64,000 nt of DNA, taken from positions 2,125,501-2,189,500 of the forward strand of contig NZ_CP064048.1 in the NCBI RefSeq assembly GCF_020923495.1. The letters run 5' to 3'. Positions 17,481 to 26,592 of the stretch are shown here, piece after piece; position 1 is the first letter of the stretch; each line of letters begins with the position of its first letter. A model generated the notes under the pieces. It was not told the origin of the DNA. It was given only the letters and a program-made list of their open reading frames with translations, and made no database searches. The DNA comes from Brevibacillus sedimenti. Its GTDB lineage: Bacteria; Bacillota; Bacilli; Brevibacillales; Brevibacillaceae. The position numbers and the translations under genes were made by a program.

Positions 17481-18040
17481 AGCGAGGCAGGCGAGCCGCA
17501 GGCGTCCTGATCGTGCTGATGGGCGTCTTTTTGCTGATCAACTCCCCCTTGGTCTGGAAGTGGATGTATCCGATCAAGTATCAAAACGAGATTCTGGAGG
17601 CGTCCCGTCGCTACCAGGTAGACCCCTTCCTGATTTTGGCCATCATCCGTTCGGAGAGCGGCTTCAAGCCGGACAACGTCTCGAAAAAGGGAGCGATCGG
17701 GCTGATGCAGATCATGCCCGACACGGCCAAATGGATTGTGGAACAGGCGGGCTTTCAGCCAAAGCAAAAGGATTACCTGTACGATCCCAAGATGAATATC
17801 CACATCGGGACCTGGTACCTGTCCTACTTGCAGCAGAGGTTTCAGGGCGACGTGGTCAAAACCATTGCCGCCTATAACGCCGGTCCCGGCAAGGTAAACG
17901 CATGGCTCACGCGCGAGCAGTGGAACGGAGAGCGAGATACGCTCGGAGACATCCCGTTCAGCGAAACGCGCCTGTACGTACAGCGGGTGCTCTACTACCA
18001 CGACCGATACCGCAACATCTATTCCAAAGAAATGCAGTAA
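17477..18040 (+). CDS. membrane-anchored lytic transglycosylase (SLT domain)
   Basis: A 187-aa protein with an N-terminal membrane anchor (residues 8-25) and a goose-type/SLT transglycosylase domain. The catalytic glutamate is E60 in IIRSESGF, followed by the diagnostic KKGAIGLMQIMPDTAKWI and AAYNAGPGKVNAWL. It cleaves murein to 1,6-anhydro-MurNAc ends, the substrate of the AnmK encoded at 39918. ATGA overlap with coaE makes it the last gene of the polA operon. Its terminator is the hairpin duplicated around repeat copy 2. Confidence 0.94.
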   Translation: MKRGRRAAGVLIVLMGVFLLINSPLVWKWMYPIKYQNEILEASRRYQVDPFLILAIIRSESGFKPDNVSKKGAIGLMQIMPDTAKWIVEQAGFQPKQKDYLYDPKMNIHIGTWYLSYLQQRFQGDVVKTIAAYNAGPGKVNAWLTREQWNGERDTLGDIPFSETRLYVQRVLYYHDRYRNIYSKEMQ

Positions 18041-18440
18041 AGCCGCTTTCTCCTTTGGGGGAAAGCGGCTCAGCGTGTAGACAAAGTCCATGGCGCATGG
18101 GTGATCGGGCCCGCTCGCTCTCTTGACGACCAGCAAAGAAGCTGATTGCTTCCGCTCCAAAACGAGACGCGGGCAGGGGGCAAACATCTGGGTATTTCAA
18201 TGAAGTGAGACTTGTGCCCCCTGTTTTTCCCCGCGTCTGCGCTTTTCCGCTGAGCCGGTCGTCAAAGGAGCTCGCTTGGCCCATCACTCCATGCCCGAAC
18301 TTTATCTCCACCTTCGGTTGATTAATATGCAGGCCTTTCGGCCTGACAATGATGGAAAGGTTTCCTTGCGGAATCTCATTGATCACGAAGTACATATTGT
18401 CTTCAGTCAGAGCTGCTTTCTCCTTTGGGGGAAAGCGGCT
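18041..18440 (+). repeat. terminator-nested repeat, copy 2 (with flanking hairpin duplication)
   Basis: A 340-bp element (18071-18410) flanked by a 30-bp direct repeat, 18041-18070 and 18411-18440, with one mismatch. The repeat is the terminator hairpin of the transglycosylase gene (GCCGCTTTC...GAAAGCGGC). The element starts CAGCGTGTAGACAAAG and ends TTGTCTTCAGTCAG. Inside, about 18090-18131 pairs with 18257-18295, enclosing GACGCGGG...CAGGGGGCA, which pairs with TGCCCCCTG...CCCGCGTC. The hairpin sequence is unrelated to that at copy 1, so it comes from the target site. Confidence 0.85.
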
Positions 18441-18445
18441 TTTGT
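18411..18445 (+). terminator. functional terminator copy downstream of repeat copy 2
   Basis: Stem GCTTTC...GAAAGC extended to AGC-GCTTTC/GAAAGCGGCT, followed by TTT. The upstream copy at 18041-18070 has no T-tract because the repeat begins directly after the stem. Confidence 0.7.
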
Positions 18446-18541
18446 CGTGCTTGCAGCGATCACGCCGCTGCTCGTCCTCCATAACCGAGCCAAAAACAGG
18501 ATGACAAATCGTCCAAATATTTATTTTTTGAGTAAAACACA

Positions 18542-18569
18542 TTGATAATTGTGTCATACTTATTATAAT
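18542..18569 (+). promoter_or_regulatory. promoter of gapB
   Basis: A -35 box TTGATA (18542-18547), 16-base spacer and perfect -10 box TATAAT (18564-18569), 47 bases before the gap start codon. Confidence 0.8.
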
Positions 18570-18615
18570 GAAAGTAAGGAATAGCGTAACTTAATGCAGG
18601 AAGGGGTTTCTTATT

Positions 18616-19662
18616 ATGACAATCAAAATCGGTATTAATGGTTTCGGACGTATCGGACGAATGGTTTTTCGCCGCGCCGTTCAAGACCCCAACATTGAGA
18701 TCGTTGCGATCAATGCCAGTTATCCCCCTGAAACACTCGCTCATCTGTTGAAATACGACACCATTCACGGGCGTTTTCCTCATAAAGTAGAAGTACAGGA
18801 CAACAAGATTATCGTAGACGGCAAGCCGACTGTCGTGCTGTCCGACCGCGATCCGCTCAATCTGCCGTGGGGCGAACTGGGCGTGGAGATCGTCGTGGAG
18901 GCCACCGGCAAGTTCAAGGACCGCGAAGGCGCCGGCAAGCACCTGAAAAGCGGCGCGAAAAAGGTGGTCATCACTGCACCGGCGAAGGAAGAAGATGTGA
19001 CCATTGTCATGGGCGTCAACGAAGACATTTACGACCACGAGAAGCATCACATCATCTCCAACGCCTCCTGCACCACCAACTGCCTGGCGCCGGTGGCCAA
19101 GGTGCTGCATGAAGCGTTTGGCATCGAACAGGGCCTGATGACGACGGTTCACTCCATCACCAACGACCAGGTAAACATCGACAACCCGCACAAGGACCTG
19201 CGCCGCGCACGCGCTGCTGGTGAGTCGATCATTCCGACCACGACCGGTGCCGCCCGTGCCGTGGGCAAGGTGCTGCCGGAGCTGAACGGCAAGTTGAACG
19301 GTTTCGCCCTGCGCGTCCCGACGCCGAACGTCTCCGTCGTCGACCTGGTCATCAACACCAAGAAGCCGGTAACCGTGGAAGAGGTAAACCGCGTGCTGCG
19401 TGAAGCGAGCGAGGGCAGCATGAAGGGCTACATCGAATTTTGCGATGAACCGCTGGTCTCCAGCGACTTCAATGGCAACGATCACTCGTCCATCATCGAC
19501 GGCCTCTCCACGATGGTAATGGGCACCAACCAGGTAAAAGTGATCGCCTGGTACGACAACGAGTGGGGCTACTCCTGCCGCGTGGTCGATCTGGTGCGTC
19601 ACGTGTCCGAGGATGCCAACCGCGCCCGGACAAAAGAGGCGGCAGCCGTAGCCGCGAACTAA
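18616..19662 (+). CDS. gapB: glyceraldehyde-3-phosphate dehydrogenase, GapB type
   Basis: A 348-aa GAPDH. The Rossmann start is [16 protein letters not shown], the catalytic cysteine is C152 in [12 protein letters not shown], and the C-terminus has [15 protein letters not shown]. The GapB (gluconeogenic, NADP-preferring) assignment rests on [23 protein letters not shown], without the acidic residue typical of NAD-specific glycolytic GapA, and on its place after coaE and before nrdR-dnaB-dnaI as in Bacillus. speD, which follows gapB in B. subtilis, is absent. It has its own promoter and terminator. Confidence 0.92.
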   Translation: MTIKIGINGFGRIGRMVFRRAVQDPNIEIVAINASYPPETLAHLLKYDTIHGRFPHKVEVQDNKIIVDGKPTVVLSDRDPLNLPWGELGVEIVVEATGKFKDREGAGKHLKSGAKKVVITAPAKEEDVTIVMGVNEDIYDHEKHHIISNASCTTNCLAPVAKVLHEAFGIEQGLMTTVHSITNDQVNIDNPHKDLRRARAAGESIIPTTTGAARAVGKVLPELNGKLNGFALRVPTPNVSVVDLVINTKKPVTVEEVNRVLREASEGSMKGYIEFCDEPLVSSDFNGNDHSSIIDGLSTMVMGTNQVKVIAWYDNEWGYSCRVVDLVRHVSEDANRARTKEAAAVAAN

Positions 19663-19684
19663 CCTGCCCGTAAACAGGCAACAA

Positions 19685-19722
19685 CCCCCCTGGGACCCTT
19701 GCGGTGGTCCAGGGGGTTTTTT
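19685..19722 (+). terminator. terminator of gapB
   Basis: Long GC-rich stem (CCCCCTGGGACC with GGTCCAGGGGG) followed by TTTTTT. Confidence 0.9.
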
Positions 19723-19950
19723 GCGATTTCGCGTGCCGCGCATATCCGCCAACCAGCAAGCATTCGCAGGGCGGATGCAAACCGCCGCTGGTGAACAACA
19801 AATGGGAACTGACATCCTGTGTGTAAGAAATTTTTGCCATAATAAATGAAAGTGAAGCGCTGCGGCTCCATACACGTCTGAATATGTGGAGACTGTCAAT
19901 CAATACACCGCGAGTGAAAGGTGGAAGGTATGGGACAAGGAGGGCAGATC

Positions 19951-20859
19951 ATGTCAAAAAAAATGATGATAGCAGGCTGCACAGGTATTTGTTTACTCCT
20001 CACGTCAGTCGCCCATGGCGCTGGTGGAGATGCAGGAAAGGTTTTGTCGCAGCCTTCAAATGAAGCGGCAGTTCAGCAACATGCAGAAAAGCAATCGGCA
20101 CGTCAACAGATCACTGCTGAAGCGATTCGGGATAAAATGCTCAATGCCATTGATTATTACACGACCATTCAAGGGACGTACCGGATCATGCAAAAGCCGC
20201 TTGGCGTCGATGAGGTTGTGGAATTTGACGTATCCGCGGGCGATACACCTGGAAGCTATGTAAAGGTAAAAAGCAACGTGACAGGGAAGCAAAGTGAGCA
20301 CATCTCAAACGGCGAGACCATGATCCATTTATACGAACAGGAAAAGGCATTTGTCAAACAGCAGAAAATAAAAACGGTGACGAAGGAAAGCAAAATCCAG
20401 AAAGGCCCCCGTTACTATATCGATGAAGAGGGAATCCCTGTCTATGAATACAGAAAAGATCCCTCCTATGCACATGAGGCTCACGATGTCATTTTTCCGC
20501 AGGCTTACGGCTTTTGGCTTTATCGGCATCCGCACAAAATGGTGGGGACGGAACCATATCTGGATCGAACGGCAGTAGTACTGGAAGGTACACTATCCGG
20601 TATACTGGCCGAAAAACACCAGGCCAGCAGATTCAAGATGTGGGTTGATCAGGAAACGGGCGTGTTGTTGAAACTGCTTGAGACCGATGATAAAGGTACC
20701 GTCTCAAATCAGATCGAAGTGCTTCGGCTGGCCATTGACAAAGAGATTGACACTTCCAAGTTTCAGATCATTGAGCCGAAGGGATGGATGGATATCAGTC
20801 CTGATTTGAGCAAGAAGAGGGAGGTACGAGCGGATTCGAGTGACAAGGAAGCCAGGTAG
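19951..20859 (+). CDS. secreted LolA/MucB-like fold protein, hypothetical
   Basis: A 302-aa protein with a clear signal peptide (MSKKMMIAGCTGICLLLTSVAHG, residues 1-23). The mature part, with repeated beta-strand patterns such as GTYRIMQKPLGVDEVVEFDVS, GSYVKVKSNVTGKQSEHISNGETMIHLYEQEKAF and MWVDQETGVLLKLLETDDKG, resembles the LolA/RseB-like half-barrel of extracytoplasmic lipoprotein-binding or sigma-regulatory proteins. The ATG at 19951 is preferred because AAGGAGG precedes it; an in-frame ATG at 19921 has no such site. Base use is more AT-rich than its neighbours. Function unknown. Confidence 0.65.
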   Translation: MSKKMMIAGCTGICLLLTSVAHGAGGDAGKVLSQPSNEAAVQQHAEKQSARQQITAEAIRDKMLNAIDYYTTIQGTYRIMQKPLGVDEVVEFDVSAGDTPGSYVKVKSNVTGKQSEHISNGETMIHLYEQEKAFVKQQKIKTVTKESKIQKGPRYYIDEEGIPVYEYRKDPSYAHEAHDVIFPQAYGFWLYRHPHKMVGTEPYLDRTAVVLEGTLSGILAEKHQASRFKMWVDQETGVLLKLLETDDKGTVSNQIEVLRLAIDKEIDTSKFQIIEPKGWMDISPDLSKKREVRADSSDKEAR

Positions 20860-20900
20860 CGTGAAACGCCCTGTCTTTCGAAGTCGGAAGAAAGAAGAAG

Positions 20901-20945
20901 ACCCCGCCCGGCGCAGTGTCAGGCACAGCCAGGCGGGGTTATTAT
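20901..20945. terminator. bidirectional terminator between convergent genes
   Basis: Stem ACCCCGCC/GGCGGGGT (20901-20908 with 20932-20939), T-rich on the right for the plus-strand gene; it also serves the minus-strand HD-GYP gene. Confidence 0.75.
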
Positions 20946-20950
20946 GTGAC

Positions 20951-22081
20951 TCAATTCGCACTGGGCTGCACAAGCCCTTCGAGCGAGAACAATTCTTCGT
21001 CTTCAAAGCCGACGATAAACAGGTTAATTTGCGACTTCAGATCCAGTTCGTAGGGCACACGCAAGTCGTTGCCGCGGCCGTCCTTCAAGACGCGGACAGT
21101 GGGACGGTGGCAGTAGTCCGGGTCGACCCGGCAGACGACGCCCACCTCGCCGGTGTTCAGCACGACGCTGCTGCCGATCGGGAAGACGGCGATGTGCTTG
21201 CTGAAGGCTTTGATCAGATGATGCTCAAACAGGTGTCCACCCGCTCCGAAGAGGTATTCCAGCGCGTCCTGCGGCATGTACCGTTTGCGCCATGGGCGTG
21301 GAGACGTGAGCGAATCGTAGACGTCACAGATGCCGACGATCTGCGCGTACTCGTGAATGTTCTTGCCTTTCAACCCCTGCGGGTAGCCGCTGCCGTCCAA
21401 CCGCTCGTGGTGCTGCAGGCAGACGTGTGCGGACAACAGCGAGATGTCATGCTGCTTGCGCAGGAGGTTGAATCCCAGCATGGTGTGCTGCTTGGCGATC
21501 TCCTGCTCTTCGTCGTTCCAGCGCTCCTGCTTTTGCAACAATTCCGGCGGCAGCTGCACCTTGCCGATGTCGTGAAGCATCGCGCCGATGCTCAAATCCA
21601 TCAGTTGGCTGCGGCTGTAGCCTAGCGACATGCCGACTGCTGCCGCCAGCACCGCCACGTTGACCGAGTGATGGTAGAGCGAGGGAGAATGGGTAGAAAT
21701 ACTGGTCAGATGGAGCAAGAGCTGATGATTGCCCATCATGTCGTCCAAGATGGAATTGCATGCCTGCTGAAAGAGAAGCCCCATTTCGTTGAGCGAAACC
21801 TTTCGGGCCAGCTTGTTCGAGTTGGTGATTTGCTTGACAGTTTTGACAATCGCTTCAACGGCAGTCTGGCGGGTTTCCGGCCGGATGACCTCCTCCACGA
21901 CGATGTCTTCCGTACGCTCGTCTTCTACGTACAGCGAGTCGATGCCGGCGCGGGTCAGCCCATTAATCAGCCGTTCCGTAAGGGTGACGCCTACCCCTAG
22001 TAACGTTTTCCCATCTTCGGTAAAGATCGTACGGCCCACCTTCATCCCCGGGCGGGCTTGTCTTACTGAAACTAAGCGCAT
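20951..22081 (-). CDS. HD-GYP domain protein, likely c-di-GMP phosphodiesterase
   Basis: A 376-aa cytoplasmic protein. Residues 1-110 are an N-terminal region often found before HD-GYP domains (MRLVSVRQARPGMKVGRTIFTEDGKTLL). The HD-GYP domain follows with HHSVNVAVL, the metal-binding HDIGK, HHERLDGSGYPQGL and DVYDSLTSPRPWR. The GYP signature marks enzymes that linearise cyclic di-GMP. A C-terminal tail (about 290-376) resembles a PilZ-neighbour beta domain (GSSVVLNTGEVGVV). It stands alone between gapB and nrdR regions; the only other c-di-GMP-linked gene in the window is the PilZ protein at 53114. Confidence 0.9.
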   Translation of the reverse strand: MRLVSVRQARPGMKVGRTIFTEDGKTLLGVGVTLTERLINGLTRAGIDSLYVEDERTEDIVVEEVIRPETRQTAVEAIVKTVKQITNSNKLARKVSLNEMGLLFQQACNSILDDMMGNHQLLLHLTSISTHSPSLYHHSVNVAVLAAAVGMSLGYSRSQLMDLSIGAMLHDIGKVQLPPELLQKQERWNDEEQEIAKQHTMLGFNLLRKQHDISLLSAHVCLQHHERLDGSGYPQGLKGKNIHEYAQIVGICDVYDSLTSPRPWRKRYMPQDALEYLFGAGGHLFEHHLIKAFSKHIAVFPIGSSVVLNTGEVGVVCRVDPDYCHRPTVRVLKDGRGNDLRVPYELDLKSQINLFIVGFEDEELFSLEGLVQPSAN

Positions 22082-22219
22082 AGGAATCCCTCCAACTTGT
22101 ACTTAAATTTTACTCCAATTGGCTCAGACGTGAAATAGGTACAAGGATTGACTTGACTTCCGGCGGGAAATTGAGGGACACTGAATGAAAGTACCGTCAT
22201 AATTGGAGTTGATTCCGCA

Positions 22220-22696
22220 ATGCGCTGTCCGTTTTGCGATTACAATGGGACCAGGGTACTAGATTCCCGACCTTTTAACAATAACAAATCCATTCGCCGC
22301 CGGCGCGAATGTGAAAAATGTGAACGCCGCTTTACCACGTTTGAGGTGGTCGAGGAGACGCCGCTGTTGATTATTAAAAAAGACGGCACCCGTGAAGAAT
22401 TTAGCCGGGAAAAGGTGCTTCGCGGCCTGGTGCGGGCCTGTGAAAAGCGGCCGGTGCCGCTGGAAGTGTTGGAGAATGTCGTCAACGAGATCGAAAAGGA
22501 ACTGCGCAGCAGCGGCCTGTCGGAAATCCCCAGCAAGGACGTCGGGGAAAAAGTGATGGAGCGGCTGTACCACGTCGACGAAGTGGCCTATGTCCGATTC
22601 GCTTCCGTTTACCGTCAGTTCAAGGACATCAACGTGTTTATGAAGGAACTGGAAGAACTGCTGTCCCAGGCGCGCAAAACGGGGCAGGCGGAGTAA
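22220..22696 (+). CDS. nrdR: NrdR ribonucleotide-reductase repressor
   Basis: A 158-aa NrdR that represses nrd genes according to dATP/ATP level. The N-terminal zinc ribbon has C3, C6, C31 and C34 ([18 protein letters not shown]). The ATP-cone domain follows ([20 protein letters not shown]...). Length and ends match the family. Its place immediately before dnaB-dnaI is conserved in Bacillales. Confidence 0.97.
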   Translation: MRCPFCDYNGTRVLDSRPFNNNKSIRRRRECEKCERRFTTFEVVEETPLLIIKKDGTREEFSREKVLRGLVRACEKRPVPLEVLENVVNEIEKELRSSGLSEIPSKDVGEKVMERLYHVDEVAYVRFASVYRQFKDINVFMKELEELLSQARKTGQAE

Positions 22697-22730
22697 GGCA
22701 GCGGAGTGGGAAACCTATAATCAATCGGGT

Positions 22731-22770
22731 AGACGCCCTTGCGATGTGCAAGAGCGTCTTTCCTGCTGCC
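22731..22770 (+). terminator. terminator of nrdR
   Basis: Stem AGACGC-CCTTGC with GCAAGA-GCGTCT (22731-22742 with 22748-22759), followed by a T-containing tail and a second T-run at 22771-22776. Confidence 0.7.
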
Positions 22771-22859
22771 TTTTTTCCCCTTCATTCCGCTGTCGTATCT
22801 ATCACCGGCCGGACATGATATAATAGGGAAACCAGACTAGTCAGGAAGGAAAAGGATCA

Positions 22860-24311
22860 ATGCCTCGTCTCGTGTGGAACGAATTACTGCCGAAAGATCG
22901 ATATCTGGTGCGGCTGGCACGTCCGCTCAGCTTTGCCGAAATGGGCTTCGTCACCCAGCTCTACCTGCCGATCATCGGTGTGGAGTCGTTTTCTCTCTAC
23001 CAACTGCTGGTGCACGAGGTGCAGGAGGCGAACGGAGCGGCGGTGGAGAGCACGCATCGCAGCCTGATGCTGATGACCGATCTCTCGCTAGACCGCTTGC
23101 TGGCGGCGCGGGAGCGGCTGGAGGCACTGGGCCTTTTGGCTGTTCGCAGGCGGGAGAATCAGCAGCGGGACTATTTTTACGAATACCTGGTAAAACCGCC
23201 GCTGACGCCAAACGAGTTTTTTGCCGACTACGTGCTGTCCGTGATGCTATTGAACAAAATCGAAAACGTCCGCTTCCGGCAGCTGCGGCAGCGGTACGCC
23301 GACCCGCTGGGAGCCGCTCTGGAACAGGAGTACCCGGTGGCGGAGACGGTGACCAAGGATTTTTACGAAGTGTTTCAATCGTTAAAACCGTCCGAGTTGG
23401 AAGTGCACAAAGGATCGGAGCGGGAACAGTTTCTCGCGCAGATGGAGACCCGCTATCCGGCGGCTCCGATGAAGTCGGATGTTGAAGCAGCGGTCCACCA
23501 CCGGCTCAGCGCTTCCTCACTGCGCCACTACCTGCCGGACAACGCCTCCCCGGACAAGGTTTTTTCCGGAGACAGCGTGGAGTTTTTGTACAAGCTGTTC
23601 CACTTTTATCAACTGGACAGTTGGGGATTGGGGCAGGAACTGCGCGACTGGACCCTGTACAAACCGGACGGCAGCCTGGACAAGGATGTCCTGCGCAAGC
23701 GGCTGGTGCAGCGCTACACGGACGACAAGCTGCACCGCACACCGGCGACGTCTGCCCCGGGCGATGACGAGTGGGGGCCTGGCCGCCTGCCGGAACCGGG
23801 CAGCGAAGCGTTTGCCCGCGTCTGCCGGCAGCTCTCGCCCCTGTCCCTGTTGGAGCGGGTGGTAGGCGGCCGGGTGAGCCGGGTCTTTTTGGAACGGGCG
23901 GAAAATCTGGTGTTTGGCGACGGGCTGACCGTGGAGGTGGCCAATGCGCTGCTGCTTCACACGCTGCAGAGCATGCAGATGGAACTGCCCAAAGCCTACA
24001 TGGAGACGATCCGCGACAGTTGGAAGGCGAAGCGGATCACGACCGTGGACGAAGCCGTGCGGCAGATCCTGGAGCGCGCCGACCAGCGGGCGCAGCACAC
24101 GGAAAAGGCGAAGCGGCCGAAGCGGGAAACAGACACCGCTGTTCGCCGCAGCGGTCGCCCCATCCTGCAGGACAAGCTGCCTGCTTCCGTGGAATGGCAG
24201 CTTTCTCAGGAGCGCGAACCGCAGGAGACGGTCAAAGGTCAGTCCATCCAGGACGATCCCGAGTTGAAAACCATGTTGGAATCGCTGCGCAGACGGCAGA
24301 GAGGAGTGTGA
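22860..24311 (+). CDS. dnaB: DnaB-type replication initiation and membrane attachment protein
   Basis: A 483-aa Gram-positive DnaB (the helicase co-loader, not the replicative helicase). It begins with a winged-helix-like region (FAEMGFVTQLYLPIIGVESFSLYQLLVHEV). The C-terminal part carries the DnaB_2/DnaD-like domain near residues 320-405 (LSPLSLLERVVGGRVS...LVFGDGLTVEVANALLLHTLQSMQMELPKAYMETIRDSWKAKRI), the DNA-binding signature of DnaD/DnaB. A -10 TATAAT lies at 22819-22824. It is followed by dnaI 6 bases later. Both proteins load DnaC helicase at oriC and restart sites. Confidence 0.95.
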   Translation: MPRLVWNELLPKDRYLVRLARPLSFAEMGFVTQLYLPIIGVESFSLYQLLVHEVQEANGAAVESTHRSLMLMTDLSLDRLLAARERLEALGLLAVRRRENQQRDYFYEYLVKPPLTPNEFFADYVLSVMLLNKIENVRFRQLRQRYADPLGAALEQEYPVAETVTKDFYEVFQSLKPSELEVHKGSEREQFLAQMETRYPAAPMKSDVEAAVHHRLSASSLRHYLPDNASPDKVFSGDSVEFLYKLFHFYQLDSWGLGQELRDWTLYKPDGSLDKDVLRKRLVQRYTDDKLHRTPATSAPGDDEWGPGRLPEPGSEAFARVCRQLSPLSLLERVVGGRVSRVFLERAENLVFGDGLTVEVANALLLHTLQSMQMELPKAYMETIRDSWKAKRITTVDEAVRQILERADQRAQHTEKAKRPKRETDTAVRRSGRPILQDKLPASVEWQLSQEREPQETVKGQSIQDDPELKTMLESLRRRQRGV

Positions 24312-24317
24312 TGAGGG

Positions 24318-25256
24318 ATGGAATCGATCAGCCAATTCATGCAGGAACTGGCCAAGCGGACGCCGCGCCACCTGCTGACGCCGGAGCAGCAGTTGGACAA
24401 GATGTTTCGCTCCTCCGCCTATTTGCAGTCGTTTCAACAGGCACACCCAGACTTGTCCCGCGACGACTACCTGCGGGCCCTGTCCGGCGTCTACACGGCG
24501 GTAAAGGAGCAGTACTGGTGTGAGCACTGTCCGGGACTGGAACAGTGCCCCAACTTGGTCAAGGGCCACCGGAGCCAGCTCAGCGTGAGAAACGGGGCCA
24601 TCGTCAGCGCCATCTCTCCCTGCGACAAGCAGCAGGCGTATGAGGAAGACATGCGCCGCCGCCGCTTGATGCGCAGCTACTACGTCTCCGAGGAGACGAT
24701 GGCCGCCAGCTTTGACCGGCTGGAACTGGACCAGGCAAACAGGGCGGCTGTGGCAGCGGCCATCCGGTTTTGCCAGACGGTCGGCAGCGGCGAACGGGTA
24801 AAGGGACTGTATCTGCACGGGCCGTTTGGCGTGGGCAAAAGCTACATCATGGGGGCGATCGCCCGCGAGCTGTCGGAGCGCAACATCGCTTCGCTCATGG
24901 TGTACGTGCCCGATTTTGTCCGTGAGATGAAGGATTCGCTGTCCGATCAGTCATACGCCGGCAAGCTGGAGCTTTTAAAGGAGGTGCCCGTGCTCATCCT
25001 GGACGACATCGGCGCCGAAAACCTCACCCCCTGGGTGCGCGATGAAGTGCTGGGCGTCATCCTCAACCAGCGTGTCAACAACCACCTGCCGACGCTGTTC
25101 ACCTCCAACTACTCGCTGGAGGAATTGGAGGAGCATCTTTCCATCTCCAACGGCAACCGGATTGAACGAACAAAGGCGGCCCGCATCATGGAGCGGATCC
25201 GCCATTACGTGGACGTGTATTTGATCATGCGCAAGAATCAGCGCATCGAAAGCTGA
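24318..25256 (+). CDS. dnaI: primosomal helicase loader DnaI
   Basis: A 312-aa AAA+ helicase loader. The N-terminal domain has the cysteine-rich zinc-binding cluster CEHCPGLEQCPN near residues 72-83 that contacts the helicase. The AAA+ domain has Walker A GPFGVGKS near 170 and Walker B VLILDDIGAE, then TSNYSLEELEEHL as sensor 1. It is co-transcribed with dnaB. Its last 19 bases overlap the 3' end of the convergent DUF218 gene. Confidence 0.96.
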   Translation: MESISQFMQELAKRTPRHLLTPEQQLDKMFRSSAYLQSFQQAHPDLSRDDYLRALSGVYTAVKEQYWCEHCPGLEQCPNLVKGHRSQLSVRNGAIVSAISPCDKQQAYEEDMRRRRLMRSYYVSEETMAASFDRLELDQANRAAVAAAIRFCQTVGSGERVKGLYLHGPFGVGKSYIMGAIARELSERNIASLMVYVPDFVREMKDSLSDQSYAGKLELLKEVPVLILDDIGAENLTPWVRDEVLGVILNQRVNNHLPTLFTSNYSLEELEEHLSISNGNRIERTKAARIMERIRHYVDVYLIMRKNQRIES

Positions 25257-25870
25257 CTCCCCAGATACGTAAGCCGCCATTTGGTGTACGCCAGCACCTC
25301 TCGCACCAAGTGATACGGCCTGTACATCACGTTGGACTTCGTCCCGACGGGGTGGGCGGATATGCCCAGCGCTCGCGTCATGTCCATCGCCCGGGCGAGG
25401 TGATAGTCGTGGCTGACGACGAGCGCGTTGTGCAGGCCGTTTTGCTGCATGATCTGCCGGCTGAACAGCAGGTTTTCATACGTGTTGGTCGCCTCGGATT
25501 CCATCAGGATGCGGTCGGCCGGCACGCCCTGCTCCACCAGGTAATTGCGCATGACCTGAGCCTCTGTCACGCCTTTGCCGTCACCCAGTCCGCCCGAGAC
25601 GATCAGGGTGGGCACGTATCCTTCCCGGTATAACTGCAGTGCCAAATCCAGCCGCTCCCGCAGCCCCGGACTGGGCTGGTCTCCCCACACGGCCGCTCCC
25701 AGCACGATGGCCACGTCCGCTTTTTGCGGTGCAGCGCTGCGGCTCGTCTGATCGATCCGCCACAAAACGTAACCCGCCCACAGCGCGGCCGCCGCCAGGC
25801 AGACGGCTGCCCAGATGCGCAGGTGTTTTTTCCAGGGGTGTACGATTGGGATGGATGATGTCGGTATCAT
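25238..25870 (-). CDS. YdcF-like (DUF218) membrane protein
   Basis: A 210-aa protein with one N-terminal membrane helix (residues 16-38) and a DUF218/YdcF domain. Diagnostic pieces are KADVAIVLGAAVWGDQPSPGLRERLDLALQLY, LIVSGGLGDGKGVTEAQVM, ESEATNTYENLLFS and LVVSHDYHLARAM. Relatives are linked to envelope polysaccharide or vancomycin sensitivity (SanA), but function is not established. The ATG at 25870 is chosen for its GGAGG site; longer in-frame upstream starts lack one. Its stop overlaps dnaI on the opposite strand. Confidence 0.9.
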   Translation of the reverse strand: MIPTSSIPIVHPWKKHLRIWAAVCLAAAALWAGYVLWRIDQTSRSAAPQKADVAIVLGAAVWGDQPSPGLRERLDLALQLYREGYVPTLIVSGGLGDGKGVTEAQVMRNYLVEQGVPADRILMESEATNTYENLLFSRQIMQQNGLHNALVVSHDYHLARAMDMTRALGISAHPVGTKSNVMYRPYHLVREVLAYTKWRLTYLGSQLSMR

Positions 25871-26088
25871 GAGTATCCTCCGGTTGCCAAGGATTTGTGA
25901 GCGTTTCGGATGATCTGTTCGCAATCCGCTTGTCCATCGTGTTCTCGGTCGGTGTGCGTATGCCGTGCAGCAGTCAGCCGAGTGTGTTCCTATGTACATA
26001 TACGGAAGAGATGGCCCGTCCGTTACGCTTGGTGGGTGCATGCAGGGCAGTGCGTTTCGTCAGGGTGAAAAATTTTTTTAAAATCCTA

Positions 26089-26118
26089 TTGATCTTTGAA
26101 GACAGCATGTGCTATAAT
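26089..26118 (+). promoter_or_regulatory. promoter of tRNA-Ala
   Basis: A -35-like TTGATC (26089-26094), 18-base spacer and perfect -10 TATAAT (26113-26118), 48 bases before the mature tRNA. Confidence 0.65.
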
Positions 26119-26166
26119 CAATCTCGTGGTAAGGAACGAGATGTTCCAAAGAAAACAACGAGATAC

Positions 26167-26242
26167 GGGGCATTAGCTCAGCTGGGAGAGCGCTACACTG
26201 GCAGTGTAGAGGTCAGCGGTTCGAACCCGCTATGCTCCACCA
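26167..26242 (+). tRNA. tRNA-Ala, anticodon GGC
   Basis: A 76-base tRNA with encoded CCA. The acceptor stem GGGGCAT pairs with ATGCTCC (one G-T). The D arm is TAGCTCAGCTGGGAGAGC, the anticodon stem-loop CTACACTGGCAGTGTAG carries GGC, and the T arm is GCGGTTCGAACCCGC. It is a single tRNA gene, not part of a cluster, and is followed 12 bases later by a terminator. Confidence 0.97.
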
Positions 26243-26253
26243 TACGATGAAGG

Positions 26254-26279
26254 AAACCCTTGGGAAACCAAGGGTTTTT
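26254..26279 (+). terminator. terminator of tRNA-Ala
   Basis: Perfect stem AAACCCTTGG/CCAAGGGTTT with a GAAA tetraloop and T-tail. Confidence 0.9.
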
Positions 26280-26592
26280 GTTATTTCCAGGGGAGTTGGG
26301 AGATTGAGGATGTCAATAATTCGTATTAGATCGAGCAAAAGAAGCGAAACAGACAGTCCTCAAAGGAATGTCAAGCAGTTACGAAGCTGCAATGGACCAG
26401 GAAGCACCCCTTTGAATGCATATTTGCTCAAAATTCTTTGCAATCCCTAGTCGAATGGCAATATCTTTCTGGCATCAACAGACACCTTTCAGCGTGCATG
26501 AATAGAAATATGCAAATAATTTTCTGTAAGCACTTGAAATATATTACAATTTCCGCTATGATTTGGAAGTGTGTTAACAAAGGAGGGATAAT
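26280..26592. other. AT-rich spacer without a supported gene
   Basis: Base composition drops to AT-rich here. Short open frames exist on the plus strand but show no start signal, no family motif and an internal stop. The right end holds the AAAGGAGG site of the next gene. It may contain decayed coding sequence; I cannot identify it. Confidence 0.5.

Noticed and set aside
26218-26292. tRNA-Ala as attachment site of an integrated island
   Set aside because: I found no second copy of the tRNA 3' end downstream and no integrase gene; only composition hints at acquisition.
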